7,363 nt of DNA from Sterolibacterium sp964437515. GTDB taxonomy: Bacteria; Pseudomonadota; Gammaproteobacteria; Burkholderiales; Rhodocyclaceae. Positions within the stretch are counted from its first letter, which is position 1. Each line of letters opens with the position of its first letter. Positions 1 to 7,037 of this stretch are shown here, in pieces. The position numbers and the translations under genes are program-made. Below the pieces are notes generated by a model. It saw nothing but the letters and a program-made list of their open reading frames with translations, was not told the DNA's origin and did not search any database. The DNA lies in NCBI GenBank assembly GCA_964437515.1, contig CAYTHB010000100.1, positions 1-7,363 on the forward strand, read 5' to 3'.

Positions 1-817
1 AGATGCCGGCCGTCACCATCGTCGCGGCGTGGATCAGCGCCGAGATCGGCGTCGGACCTTCCATCGAGTCGGGCAACCAGACATGCAGCGGAAACTGCGC
101 CGACTTGCCCATCGCGCCGATAAACAAGCAAATACAGATCACCGTCATCAACATCCACGGCGAACCGGCAAACAGTTCGATGCTCTGGCTCGCCAATGCT
201 TCACGCTGAGCAAACACTTGTGCGTAATCCAGCGTACCGGCGTACGCGGCAATCAGGCCGATGCCGAGGATAAAACCGAAATCACCGACACGATTGACCA
301 TGAAGGCCTTGAGGTTGGCGTAGATCGCCGTCGGCCGTGTATACCAGAAACCAATCAGCAGATAGGACACCAGGCCCACCGCTTCCCAGCCAAAGAACAA
401 CTGGAGGAAGTTGTTGGACATCACCAGCATCAGCATCGAAAAGGTAAACAGCGAAATGTAGCTGAAGAAACGCTGGTAGCCTGGATCGTCATGCATGTAA
501 CCGATGGTGTAGATATGCACCATCAGTGATACGAAGGTCACCACCAGCATCATCATGGTGGTGAGCGGGTCAATCAGAAAACCAACTTCCAGCTTCAGGC
601 CACCGGAAGCCAGCCATTGATAGACTGCGCCGTTAAACGTGTTGCCGGCCTGTACGTCCTGAAAAATCAATACCGAAGCGACGAAGGCAATCGCCACACC
701 CAGTATGGTTACGACGTGCGCCCCATTCCGGCCAATGGATTTGCCAAACAGCCCGGCCAGAATGGCACCGAATAGTGGGGCGAGAGGTACGATCAGATAA
801 AGCGTTTGCATGTCCAT
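1..817 (-). CDS. nuoL: NADH-quinone oxidoreductase subunit L, N-terminal part (3' end outside window)
   Basis: NuoL is the most distal antiporter-like membrane subunit of complex I, held to pump protons and to carry the long lateral helix at its C-terminus. The 272 codons present (817 down to 2) are open to the window edge; full-length NuoL is usually over 600 aa, so only the N-terminal part is here. It begins MDMQTLYLIV and is strongly hydrophobic. The family core is recognisable: GWEAVGLVSYLLIGFWY at residues 143-159 contains the conserved TM5 glutamate (E145, aligning with E. coli E144). GKSAQFPLHVWLPD at 237-250 contains the key lysine K238 (E. coli K229), followed by PTPISALIHAATMVTAG with H263. 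The start is uncertain: ATG at 817 or ATG two codons later at 811, and neither has a good Shine-Dalgarno sequence. It lies 9 bases after nuoK, so translation is probably coupled. Identity is near certain. Confidence 0.96.
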   Translation of the reverse strand, partial: MDMQTLYLIVPLAPLFGAILAGLFGKSIGRNGAHVVTILGVAIAFVASVLIFQDVQAGNTFNGAVYQWLASGGLKLEVGFLIDPLTTMMMLVVTFVSLMVHIYTIGYMHDDPGYQRFFSYISLFTFSMLMLVMSNNFLQLFFGWEAVGLVSYLLIGFWYTRPTAIYANLKAFMVNRVGDFGFILGIGLIAAYAGTLDYAQVFAQREALASQSIELFAGSPWMLMTVICICLFIGAMGKSAQFPLHVWLPDSMEGPTPISALIHAATMVTAGI

Positions 818-826
818 GACGCGGGC

Positions 827-1138
827 TTATCCCTTGAGGCTGTCGATATCGTCGACATGGATGGTAGAAAGATTGCGGAACAGAGCCACCAGAATCGCCA
901 GACCAATGGCTGACTCGGCCGCAGCCACCGCCAGAATGAAGAATACGAACAGTTGCCCATTGGCATCTCCCATATAACTGGAGAAGGCAACGAAGTTCAT
1001 ATTTACAGCCAGCAGCATCAGCTCGATGGCCATCAGCAGCACAATCAGATTTTTGCGATTGAGGAATATCCCCACGATACTGATCGCAAACAGGATCGAA
1101 CCGAGGATCAGATAGTGCGAAAGCGAGAGCGTACCCAT
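827..1138 (-). CDS. nuoK: NADH-quinone oxidoreductase subunit K
   Basis: NuoK is a small membrane subunit of complex I (homologue of mitochondrial ND4L) that forms part of the central hydrophilic axis for proton transfer. The 103-aa product has three predicted transmembrane helices (about 5-25, 29-50 and 62-88). It keeps both family glutamates buried in the membrane: E39 in MAIELMLL and E75 in AAAESAIG, matching E. coli E36 and E72. Length is typical of the family. A GTG one codon upstream (1139-1141) would give 104 aa. I prefer the ATG because AAGGA at 1145-1149 is 6 bases from it but only 3 from the GTG. The gene starts 9 bases after the nuoJ stop, and its ribosome-binding site overlaps that stop codon (TAAGGA), which suggests coupled translation. 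Confidence 0.97.
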   Translation of the reverse strand: MGTLSLSHYLILGSILFAISIVGIFLNRKNLIVLLMAIELMLLAVNMNFVAFSSYMGDANGQLFVFFILAVAAAESAIGLAILVALFRNLSTIHVDDIDSLKG

Positions 1139-1144
1139 CACCGT

Positions 1145-1149
1145 TCCTT
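1145..1149 (-). promoter_or_regulatory. Ribosome-binding site of nuoK
   Basis: Minus-strand AAGGA lies 6 bases upstream of the nuoK ATG (1136-1138) and overlaps the nuoJ stop codon TAA. The spacing favours the ATG over the adjacent upstream GTG at 1139-1141. Confidence 0.7.
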
Positions 1150-1780
1150 ATTCCTGGGCTGCCGGGGCTGCAGCAGGTGTTTCTTTTTCAGCGGCCATTT
1201 TGACCAAACGCACACGTTCAGTGCTCTTTGCAGCGACCTGCTGCGGCACGCTCTGCGACTTACTGTCGCCGCGACGACGATGAGTAATCACAACTGCCGC
1301 GATAATCGCCACCAACAACACGACCGAAGCCAGTTCGAAAGGATAGACATAATCGGTAAATAACAGGCGACCGAGTTCCTTTGTATTGCTATAACCTGCG
1401 CCAGGGTCTGCCGGTGCAGGCAAGGCCTCTGTCGAAAAATACCGTCCTCCGAGAACAAAGGCCATTTCCAGCACCATGACCAAGCCCACGCCTGCTCCCA
1501 AGGGCAGATAATTCCAGAATCCTTCACGCAAACGCTCGATGTCGATATCCAGCATCATCACGACGAACATGAACAACACCATGACCGCACCGACGTAGAC
1601 CATCACCAAAGCGATGGCGAGGAATTCGGCATGCAGCAGCATCCACAGGCCGCTGGCATTGAAAAAGGCCAGTACCAGAAACAGCACGGCATGTACCGGG
1701 TTGCGCGCCGTAATCACTCGCACGCTGGCGAAAATCATGATGGCTGCGAAGAAATAAAAAATTAGACTATTGAAATCCAT
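1148..1780 (-). CDS. nuoJ: NADH-quinone oxidoreductase subunit J
   Basis: NuoJ (homologue of mitochondrial ND6) is a membrane subunit of complex I between NuoH and the antiporter-like subunits; its third helix takes part in coupling quinone chemistry to proton pumping. The 210-aa product shows five hydrophobic helices (about 2-22, 30-49, 54-76, 92-111 and 148-167). The conserved third-helix block AEFLAIALVMVYVGAVMVLF is at residues 51-70. The C-terminal 40 or so residues are a basic, then Ala/Glu-rich hydrophilic tail (RRRGDSKSQ... to AAPAAQE), a part that varies in the family. Upstream in frame there is a TAA at 1796-1798, so the protein cannot start earlier with a normal start codon. The ATG has no recognisable Shine-Dalgarno sequence directly before it. 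The strong one in the 53-base gap lies about 50 bases upstream, so initiation may depend on coupling or reinitiation. Confidence 0.97.
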   Translation of the reverse strand: MDFNSLIFYFFAAIMIFASVRVITARNPVHAVLFLVLAFFNASGLWMLLHAEFLAIALVMVYVGAVMVLFMFVVMMLDIDIERLREGFWNYLPLGAGVGLVMVLEMAFVLGGRYFSTEALPAPADPGAGYSNTKELGRLLFTDYVYPFELASVVLLVAIIAAVVITHRRRGDSKSQSVPQQVAAKSTERVRLVKMAAEKETPAAAPAAQE

Positions 1781-1785
1781 GGTGT

Positions 1786-1821
1786 TCAGTCGGAGTTATG
1801 CACAAAGGTCGATGCACGCAC
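1786..1821 (-). other. Possible 11-codon leader frame in the nuoI-nuoJ gap
   Basis: A GTG at 1819-1821 opens a short frame that would encode MRASTFVHNSD and stops with TGA at 1786-1788, only 5 bases before the nuoJ ATG. The core AAGGAG at 1830-1835 sits 8 bases before this GTG, a suitable distance for initiation. The frame is the continuation of the nuoI frame beyond its TAA, so it may simply be chance sequence after the nuoI stop. What is seen is the site and the frame; translation and any role in feeding ribosomes to nuoJ are inference. Confidence 0.2.
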
Positions 1822-1824
1822 TGC

Positions 1825-1836
1825 GATCACTCCTTA
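1825..1836 (-). promoter_or_regulatory. Near-complete Shine-Dalgarno sequence at the end of nuoI
   Basis: The minus strand reads TAAGGAGTGATC, which is the full complement of the common 16S rRNA 3' end (TAAGGAGGTGATC) less one G. The first three bases are the nuoI stop codon. It is about 45 bases from the nuoJ ATG, too far for direct use, but well placed for the GTG at 1819-1821. It could alternatively act as a ribosome standby or pausing site before nuoJ. Confidence 0.45.
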
Positions 1837-2322
1837 TCTATATTTGGCATCCTGCTCGCGATCTTTCGCAATCTGGGCTTCGTTTTTATCACCCACGGCC
1901 AGCAACATCTGCTTGGTGTAATAGAGATCACCACGCGCTTCACCGTGATATTCAAAGGTGCGCGTCTGCACCACCGCATCCACCGGACAGGCTTCTTCGC
2001 AATAGCCGCAGAAGATACATTTGGTCAGGTCGATGTCATAGCGTGTTGTACGCCGCGAGCCATCGTCACGTTCTGCCGTTTCAATGGTGATCGCCATCGC
2101 TGGGCAAGCCGCTTCGCACAGCTTGCAAGCGATGCAACGCTCTTCGCCATTGGGATAACGACGTAAGGCATGTAGGCCACGAAAGCGGTTGCTCTGCGGC
2201 GTCTTTTCTTCCGGATACTGTATCGTGATCTTGGGCGCCCAAAGATAACGCCAAGTCACCGCCATTCCTGCACGCAGTTCCGAGAGGAACAGGCTGTTGA
2301 TGAATTGTTTCAACGCACCCAT
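1834..2322 (-). CDS. nuoI: NADH-quinone oxidoreductase subunit I (2x[4Fe-4S] ferredoxin-like)
   Basis: NuoI is the peripheral-arm subunit that carries clusters N6a and N6b and passes electrons from NuoG towards N2 and the quinone site next to NuoH. The 162-aa product has two complete ferredoxin motifs: C63-x2-C66-x2-C69-x3-C73 followed by P, and C102-x2-C105-x2-C108-x3-C112 followed by P. The amphipathic N-terminus (MGALKQFINSLFLSELRAGM) is the part that lies on the membrane in this family. The length and the end (DREQDAKYR) fit betaproteobacterial NuoI. The ATG lies 4 bases after the nuoH stop, and GGAAG at 2330-2334 is 7 bases upstream of it, inside the end of nuoH. The stop is TAA, followed by the 53-base gap before nuoJ. 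Confidence 0.98.
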   Translation of the reverse strand: MGALKQFINSLFLSELRAGMAVTWRYLWAPKITIQYPEEKTPQSNRFRGLHALRRYPNGEERCIACKLCEAACPAMAITIETAERDDGSRRTTRYDIDLTKCIFCGYCEEACPVDAVVQTRTFEYHGEARGDLYYTKQMLLAVGDKNEAQIAKDREQDAKYR

Positions 2323-2326
2323 GACA

Positions 2327-3376
2327 TTACTTCCAGATATTGAACGGTGACATCATCCAGATACCCACCACGAGCATCCACGCCATACACATCGGTAAAA
2401 ACACCTTCCAACCCAGACGCATGATCTGGTCGTAGCGATAACGCGGGAAGGTTGCACGGTACCAGAGGAAACCAAACAGTAAGGCGGCGGTTTTCAGTGC
2501 CAGCCAGACGAAACTGTCGGGCAGGAAATTCACCGGCGAGAGCCAGCCACCCAGAAAGAAGATGGCCGTCATGATCGATACGAAAATCATGTTGGCGTAC
2601 TCTGCGAGGAAGAACAGAGCAAAAGTCATCCCTGAATATTCGATCATGTGACCGGCGACGATTTCCGATTCGCCTTCCACCACGTCAAACGGTGCGCGAT
2701 TGGTTTCAGCCACACCTGAAATCAGATACACCAGAAACATGGGTAGCAGCGGCAACCAGTTCCAAGAGAGCAACTGCATCGGTGTATTGGCCAGCAACCC
2801 CTTGCCTTGAGCATGAACGATTTCGGTCAGATTCAAGCTGCCGGTAATCATCAGCACTGTAACCAGCGCGAAGCCCATAGCGATTTCATAGGAAACCATC
2901 TGTGCGGCCATCCGCATCGCACCCAGAAAGGCATACTTGGAATTCGAAGCCCAACCGGCAATCACCGCACCATAAACACCCAGTGACGAAACCGCGAGGA
3001 TATAAAGTACGCCCGCATCGATATTGGCCAACACATAGCCCTCAGAGAAGGGTACAGCCGCCCAGATCGCCAGTGCCGGTGCAAAAGCCAGCACCGGTCC
3101 GACAAGAAACAATGCCTTGTTGGATTTTGAAGGAATGACGACTTCCTTGAAAATCATCTTGAAGGCATCGGCAAAAGGTTGCAGCAAGCCCAAGGGACCG
3201 ATGCGGTTCGGCCCGAGACGCACATGCATGAATGCAAGAATCTTGCGTTCCGCATAGGTCATGTAGGCCACACAGATTAGCAAGGGCAGCAATACGCCCA
3301 GAATCTTGATGAGCGTCCACACCACCGGCCAGAACGGCCCCAGCATTTCGGGAATCATGTTCAGAGCATCCATCAT
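2327..3376 (-). CDS. nuoH: NADH-quinone oxidoreductase subunit H
   Basis: NuoH (homologue of mitochondrial ND1) is the membrane subunit that forms the quinone-binding cavity with NuoB, NuoD and NuoI and the first half-channel for protons. The 349-aa product is highly hydrophobic, with about eight transmembrane helices. It carries the family signatures: MTYAERKILAFMHVRLGPNR at 39-58, GPLGLLQPFADAFKM at 60-74, and the acidic cytoplasmic loop NRAPFDVVEGESEIVAG at 226-242. That loop has E234, E236 and E238, which line up with E. coli E216/E218/E220. The first ATG (3374-3376) overlaps the nuoG stop as ATGA. A second ATG follows immediately (3371-3373). GGAG at 3382-3385 is 5 bases from the first and 8 from the second, so the start is uncertain by one codon. 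Confidence 0.98.
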   Translation of the reverse strand: MMDALNMIPEMLGPFWPVVWTLIKILGVLLPLLICVAYMTYAERKILAFMHVRLGPNRIGPLGLLQPFADAFKMIFKEVVIPSKSNKALFLVGPVLAFAPALAIWAAVPFSEGYVLANIDAGVLYILAVSSLGVYGAVIAGWASNSKYAFLGAMRMAAQMVSYEIAMGFALVTVLMITGSLNLTEIVHAQGKGLLANTPMQLLSWNWLPLLPMFLVYLISGVAETNRAPFDVVEGESEIVAGHMIEYSGMTFALFFLAEYANMIFVSIMTAIFFLGGWLSPVNFLPDSFVWLALKTAALLFGFLWYRATFPRYRYDQIMRLGWKVFLPMCMAWMLVVGIWMMSPFNIWK

Positions 3377-5715
3377 GCGCGCTCCACCTTCAATTCGCCA
3401 CCCATGCCATCCAGCATGGCCGTTGCGGCATGACCTGCGGCGACACGCACGCAGCCATCAGGGACACCTGCATCCAGACGCACAGCCAGCATTGCCTGCC
3501 CCTGACCCTGCGTCACCTTGACCTGCTGACCTTCTGCCAAGCCTAATTGATTCAGCGTAGCGGCGTTCATCCGCGCAGTCGGCGCAGCTGCGTCTGGCGT
3601 GGCCTGCAAGCTGGGCGAGCGACGGGCGTAGGCATCGGCATAATGCAGGGGCACATCGGCAATGCGCTGCAAACCTTTCGGCGCAGTAGCAAAACCCAGA
3701 CCCACGGCAGCCGCCTGATTACTCAGCCCGCTCACAAACTCACCCGACGAAACATTGCCAATCGCTTCAGCACGCACGTCTTCACTGCTGTTCTGTTCAA
3801 AGCCATCGAGTTCCAGCAGATTACCCAGAACGCGCAACACCTTCCATGCCGGACGAGTTTCCGCCAGCGGTTTAACGACCGCATTGAAACTCTGCACGCG
3901 CCCTTCGGTATTGACAAAACTGCCCGAGGTTTCAGTAAACGGTGCGACCGGCAGCAACACATCGGCATACTCCATCGCTGCCTTCGACTTGAAGGGCGAC
4001 ATCACCACCACCGTTGCGGCCTGCTTGAGTGCTGCCACGGTCTGCTGCGGATAAGCCGCATCAAACTCGGCTTCGGCATGCAGCAACAAATAACCCTTGA
4101 GGGGCGTTGCCAGCATTTGCACAGCATTCAGGCTCTTAGCGTTGGCCAGCGCGCCTACAACATACGCACCGACGCTATTGGCAGCTTCGCCCAGATAGCC
4201 GAAACGCGCGCCGGTCATGCTGGCCAGTTGCTGTACCAGAGCTTGCAAGGTAGCTGCCTGGGCATGTTGCTGGGCAAGATTGCCGAGGAATATGCCCGCG
4301 CCACCTGCACCTGCTGACAACAGGCTTTGTGCAATTTTTTTCGCTTCGCTACCCACCTCGATCGCTTGCAAGGCGGCATCGACCGCCTGTCCTTGCTGCT
4401 CGGCAACCGCCTTGACGACCTGCGCCAACAACTGCGGTAGTTGTGCCGGCGCACTGATGGCTTGAGCGTGCAACTTGATGAGATTGTCTTCTGCCGCGAC
4501 ATGCAACAGCGAAACCTGCGCGCCGCGCTTGGCGGACTGGCGCAAACGCTGTGCCAGCAAGGGATGATCCTTGCGCAGGAAACTACCCACCACCAACACC
4601 CGATCCAGCGCGGCAAATTCGGTGATCTTCATCCCCAACCAAGGTGTACCCTGCAGTTTGCCATCCAACGAGAAGTCGGTTTGCCGCAAGCGGGTGTCGA
4701 TGTTGCCACCCAGAGCACGCATCAGCTTTTGCGCCAGATGCAATTCTTCCAGCGTCGCCTGCGGTGCGGCCAGCGTACCCAGTGCCGCGCCACCGTGGGT
4801 TTTGGCGATATCCTTGAAGGCATGGGCGACGTAATCCAGTGCGCGCGCCCAATCGACTTCGTGCCACTCGCCGCCATGCTTGAGCATCGGCCGCGTGAGA
4901 CGTTCTGCTGAATTCAACGACTCATACGAGAAGCGGTCCTTGTCGGACAGCCAGCATTCGTTGATATCTTCATTTTCCAGCGGCACCACGCGCATGACGC
5001 GGTCATTCTTCACCTGGACGACGAGATTCGCACCCAGCCCGTCATGCGGGCTCACCGACTTGCGCCGCGCCAATTCCCACGTGCGCGCGCTGAAGCGGAA
5101 GGGCTTGGAGGTCAATGCGCCGACCGGACACAGATCAATGATATTGCCGGACAACTCGGATTTGATCGAACCTTCGATGAAGGGCATGATTTCGGCATGC
5201 TCGCCACGATTTGCCTGACCCAGCTCCATTTGTCCGGCGACTTCCTGCAAAAAGCGTACACAGCGCGTGCAATGGATGCATCGGGTCATGTCGGTGCTGA
5301 TGAGCGAACCGAGGTTCTTGTTCACCACCACCCGTTTTTCCTCTTCGTAGCGCGAACCGCTGCAACCGTAGCCCACCGCCAGATCTTGCAACTGACATTC
5401 GCCGCCCTGATCGCAGATCGGGCAATCCAGCGGGTGATTGATCAGCAGAAATTCCATCACGCCCTTCTGCGCCTTGACGGCCAGATCGGAATGCGTGAAC
5501 ACCTTCATGCCATTGGTCACCGGCGTGGCGCAGGCCGGCATGGGCTTGGGAGCTTTTTCCACCTGCACCAGACACATGCGGCAATTCGCGGCAATCGACA
5601 GCTTCTTGTGATAACAGAAGTGCGGAATGTAAATGTCGAGCTGGTGAGCGGCCTGAATGACGGTGCTGCCTTCGGCAACCTGCACGGTCTTGCCGTCGAT
5701 TTCGATTTCTAGCAT
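3373..5715 (-). CDS. nuoG: NADH-quinone oxidoreductase subunit G (Fe-S / molybdopterin-oxidoreductase-like)
   Basis: NuoG is the largest peripheral-arm subunit and carries electrons from NuoF to NuoI. From the ATG at 5715 it is 780 aa. The N-terminal ferredoxin domain holds N1b (C34, C45, C48, C62). The His-Cys motif HPLDCPICDQGGEC holds N5 (H94, C98, C101, C107), and C146, C149, C152 with C196 hold N4. The cysteines of the extra N7 cluster seen in E. coli are absent; this region reads RRKSVSPHDGLGAN at 217-230, with one lone C254. The rest (about 270-780) is a degenerate molybdopterin-oxidoreductase domain, with an Ala/Gln-rich stretch around 430-520. An in-frame ATG at 5772 would add 19 residues lying within nuoF. 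I reject it, because MLEIEIDGKT is the normal start and GAGG precedes it by 5 bases. It overlaps nuoF by 7 bases and nuoH by 4. Confidence 0.98.
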   Translation of the reverse strand: MLEIEIDGKTVQVAEGSTVIQAAHQLDIYIPHFCYHKKLSIAANCRMCLVQVEKAPKPMPACATPVTNGMKVFTHSDLAVKAQKGVMEFLLINHPLDCPICDQGGECQLQDLAVGYGCSGSRYEEEKRVVVNKNLGSLISTDMTRCIHCTRCVRFLQEVAGQMELGQANRGEHAEIMPFIEGSIKSELSGNIIDLCPVGALTSKPFRFSARTWELARRKSVSPHDGLGANLVVQVKNDRVMRVVPLENEDINECWLSDKDRFSYESLNSAERLTRPMLKHGGEWHEVDWARALDYVAHAFKDIAKTHGGAALGTLAAPQATLEELHLAQKLMRALGGNIDTRLRQTDFSLDGKLQGTPWLGMKITEFAALDRVLVVGSFLRKDHPLLAQRLRQSAKRGAQVSLLHVAAEDNLIKLHAQAISAPAQLPQLLAQVVKAVAEQQGQAVDAALQAIEVGSEAKKIAQSLLSAGAGGAGIFLGNLAQQHAQAATLQALVQQLASMTGARFGYLGEAANSVGAYVVGALANAKSLNAVQMLATPLKGYLLLHAEAEFDAAYPQQTVAALKQAATVVVMSPFKSKAAMEYADVLLPVAPFTETSGSFVNTEGRVQSFNAVVKPLAETRPAWKVLRVLGNLLELDGFEQNSSEDVRAEAIGNVSSGEFVSGLSNQAAAVGLGFATAPKGLQRIADVPLHYADAYARRSPSLQATPDAAAPTARMNAATLNQLGLAEGQQVKVTQGQGQAMLAVRLDAGVPDGCVRVAAGHAATAMLDGMGGELKVERA

Positions 5716-7037
5716 GACGGCCTCACATAAATCTTGCTGCCTTCGCGCTGGATTTCCGGCGCCACGAGGCATTTCTTGTTTTCGATGTGATACTCGAATT
5801 CGTGCTTGTAATGCTTGAGGAAACCACGCACCGGCATGGCGGCAGCGTCACCCAGCGCGCAGATCGTGCGCCCCATGATGTTTTCCGTCACGCTCATCAA
5901 GAGATCGAGATCTTCCTTGCGCCCCAAACCATGCTCGATGCGATGCACGACACGGTACAACCAGCCCGTACCTTCACGGCAAGGCGTGCATTGACCGCAG
6001 GATTCTTCAAAGTAGAAATAGGACAGGCGCTCCAGTGCCTTGACCATGCACACCGATTCATCCATGACGATCACCGCCCCCGAGCCGAGCATGGAGCCGG
6101 CCTTGGCAATGCAATCGTAATCCATGGTGCTATCCATCATGATCTCGGCAGGCAGCACCGGCGCGGAGGACCCCCCCGGGATCACTGCCTTCAGTTTCGC
6201 GCCATTACGCATGCCGCCGCACATTTCCAGCAACACCGGGAACGGCGTGCCGAGCGGAATTTCATACACGCCGGGGCGATTCACATGACCAGAGACCGAG
6301 AACAGCTTGGTGCCGCCATTGTTGGGCTTGCCCAACTCCAGATATTTCTCACCACCATTGACGATGATCCACGGCACGGCCGCGAATGTCTCGGTGTTGT
6401 TGATGGTGGTCGGCTTGTTGTACAGACCGCAACTGGCCGGGAACGGCGGCTTGTAGCGTGGCTGACCTTTCTTGCCTTCGATCGATTCGAGCAGGCCGGT
6501 TTCTTCACCGCAGACGTATGCGCCATAACCATGATGGGCAAACAACTCAAAACCAAAATCCGAACCAAGGATTTTCTGCCCGAGCAAGCCGGCAGCCCGC
6601 GCCTCGTCCAGCGCTTCTTCAAAGCGCTTGTACAGATCCCAGACTTCACCGTGGATGTAGTTGTAACCCCGCGTCGCGCCCATGACATAGGCACCGATAA
6701 TCATGCCCTCGATCACCGCATGCGGGTTGTAGCGCAGCAGATCGCGATCTTTGAACGTTCCCGGTTCGCCTTCGTCGGAATTGCAGCAGAGGAACTTATC
6801 GCCGACATAATTCTTCGGCATGAAGCTCCACTTCAGCCCGGTCGGAAAACCCGCACCGCCTCGACCACGCAGCACCGATTTCTTCAACTCATCGATCAGC
6901 GCATCGGGGGTGATTTTTTCGGCAATGATTTTCTTCAGCGCGACATAACCGCCACGCTTGACGTAATCCTCAAGATGCCAAGTCTGATCGCCGGTTTTTG
7001 GATCAATGCCGGCCAGGAGTATGGGCTGGAAACTCAT
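5709..7037 (-). CDS. nuoF: NADH-quinone oxidoreductase subunit F (NADH/FMN-binding)
   Basis: NuoF is the NADH-oxidising subunit: it binds NADH and FMN and passes electrons through cluster N3. The 442-aa product has the FMN/NADH glycine-rich loop LRGRGGAGFPTGLKW at 56-70, the flavin-site block NSDEGEPGTFKDR at 86-98, and the nucleotide-binding segment YGAYVCGEETGLLESIEGKK at 171-190. Cluster N3 ligands are C347, C350 and C353 in ESCGQCTPCREGT plus C393 in GRTICALGD. Length and C-terminus (REGSKIYVRPSC) are typical of betaproteobacteria. The ATG at 7035-7037 overlaps the nuoE stop as ATGA, with no strong Shine-Dalgarno sequence, so translation is probably coupled to nuoE. The stop TAG falls inside the first codons of nuoG, a 7-base overlap. 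A run of seven G (7 C on the plus strand, 6171-6177) encodes the PGG of IPGGSSAP. Confidence 0.98.
   Translation of the reverse strand: MSFQPILLAGIDPKTGDQTWHLEDYVKRGGYVALKKIIAEKITPDALIDELKKSVLRGRGGAGFPTGLKWSFMPKNYVGDKFLCCNSDEGEPGTFKDRDLLRYNPHAVIEGMIIGAYVMGATRGYNYIHGEVWDLYKRFEEALDEARAAGLLGQKILGSDFGFELFAHHGYGAYVCGEETGLLESIEGKKGQPRYKPPFPASCGLYNKPTTINNTETFAAVPWIIVNGGEKYLELGKPNNGGTKLFSVSGHVNRPGVYEIPLGTPFPVLLEMCGGMRNGAKLKAVIPGGSSAPVLPAEIMMDSTMDYDCIAKAGSMLGSGAVIVMDESVCMVKALERLSYFYFEESCGQCTPCREGTGWLYRVVHRIEHGLGRKEDLDLLMSVTENIMGRTICALGDAAAMPVRGFLKHYKHEFEYHIENKKCLVAPEIQREGSKIYVRPSC
5721..5725 (-). promoter_or_regulatory. Ribosome-binding site of nuoG
   Basis: Minus-strand TGAGG lies 5 bases upstream of the ATG at 5713-5715, inside the 3' end of nuoF. 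It fixes the nuoG start at 5715 rather than at the in-frame ATG 57 bases upstream at 5772. Confidence 0.7.

Noticed and set aside
1801..1830. A possible hairpin or attenuator/terminator in the nuoI-nuoJ gap
   Set aside because: Only about 3-base pairings could be found among the GC-rich repeats (GCAGTGCGTGC), with mismatches beyond that and no T-run following, so no terminator is supported.
3547..4317. A 256-codon plus-strand frame opposite nuoG, and similar shorter ones (29-529, 4441-4911, 5044-5712)
   Set aside because: All lie antisense to clear nuo genes, have compositions typical of reverse-complement frames, and show no family resemblance.
4335..4341. A run of seven A on the coding strand of nuoG as a possible programmed frameshift site
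   Set aside because: The run begins at the first codon position (GCG AAA AAA ATT), not in the X XXY YYZ register of a slippery heptamer. The reading frame continues normally into the conserved C-terminal part.
5716..5772. A 19-residue N-terminal extension of NuoG from the ATG at 5772
   Set aside because: The extension lies inside nuoF, does not resemble any NuoG N-terminus, and the ATG at 5715 has both the expected protein start and a ribosome-binding site.
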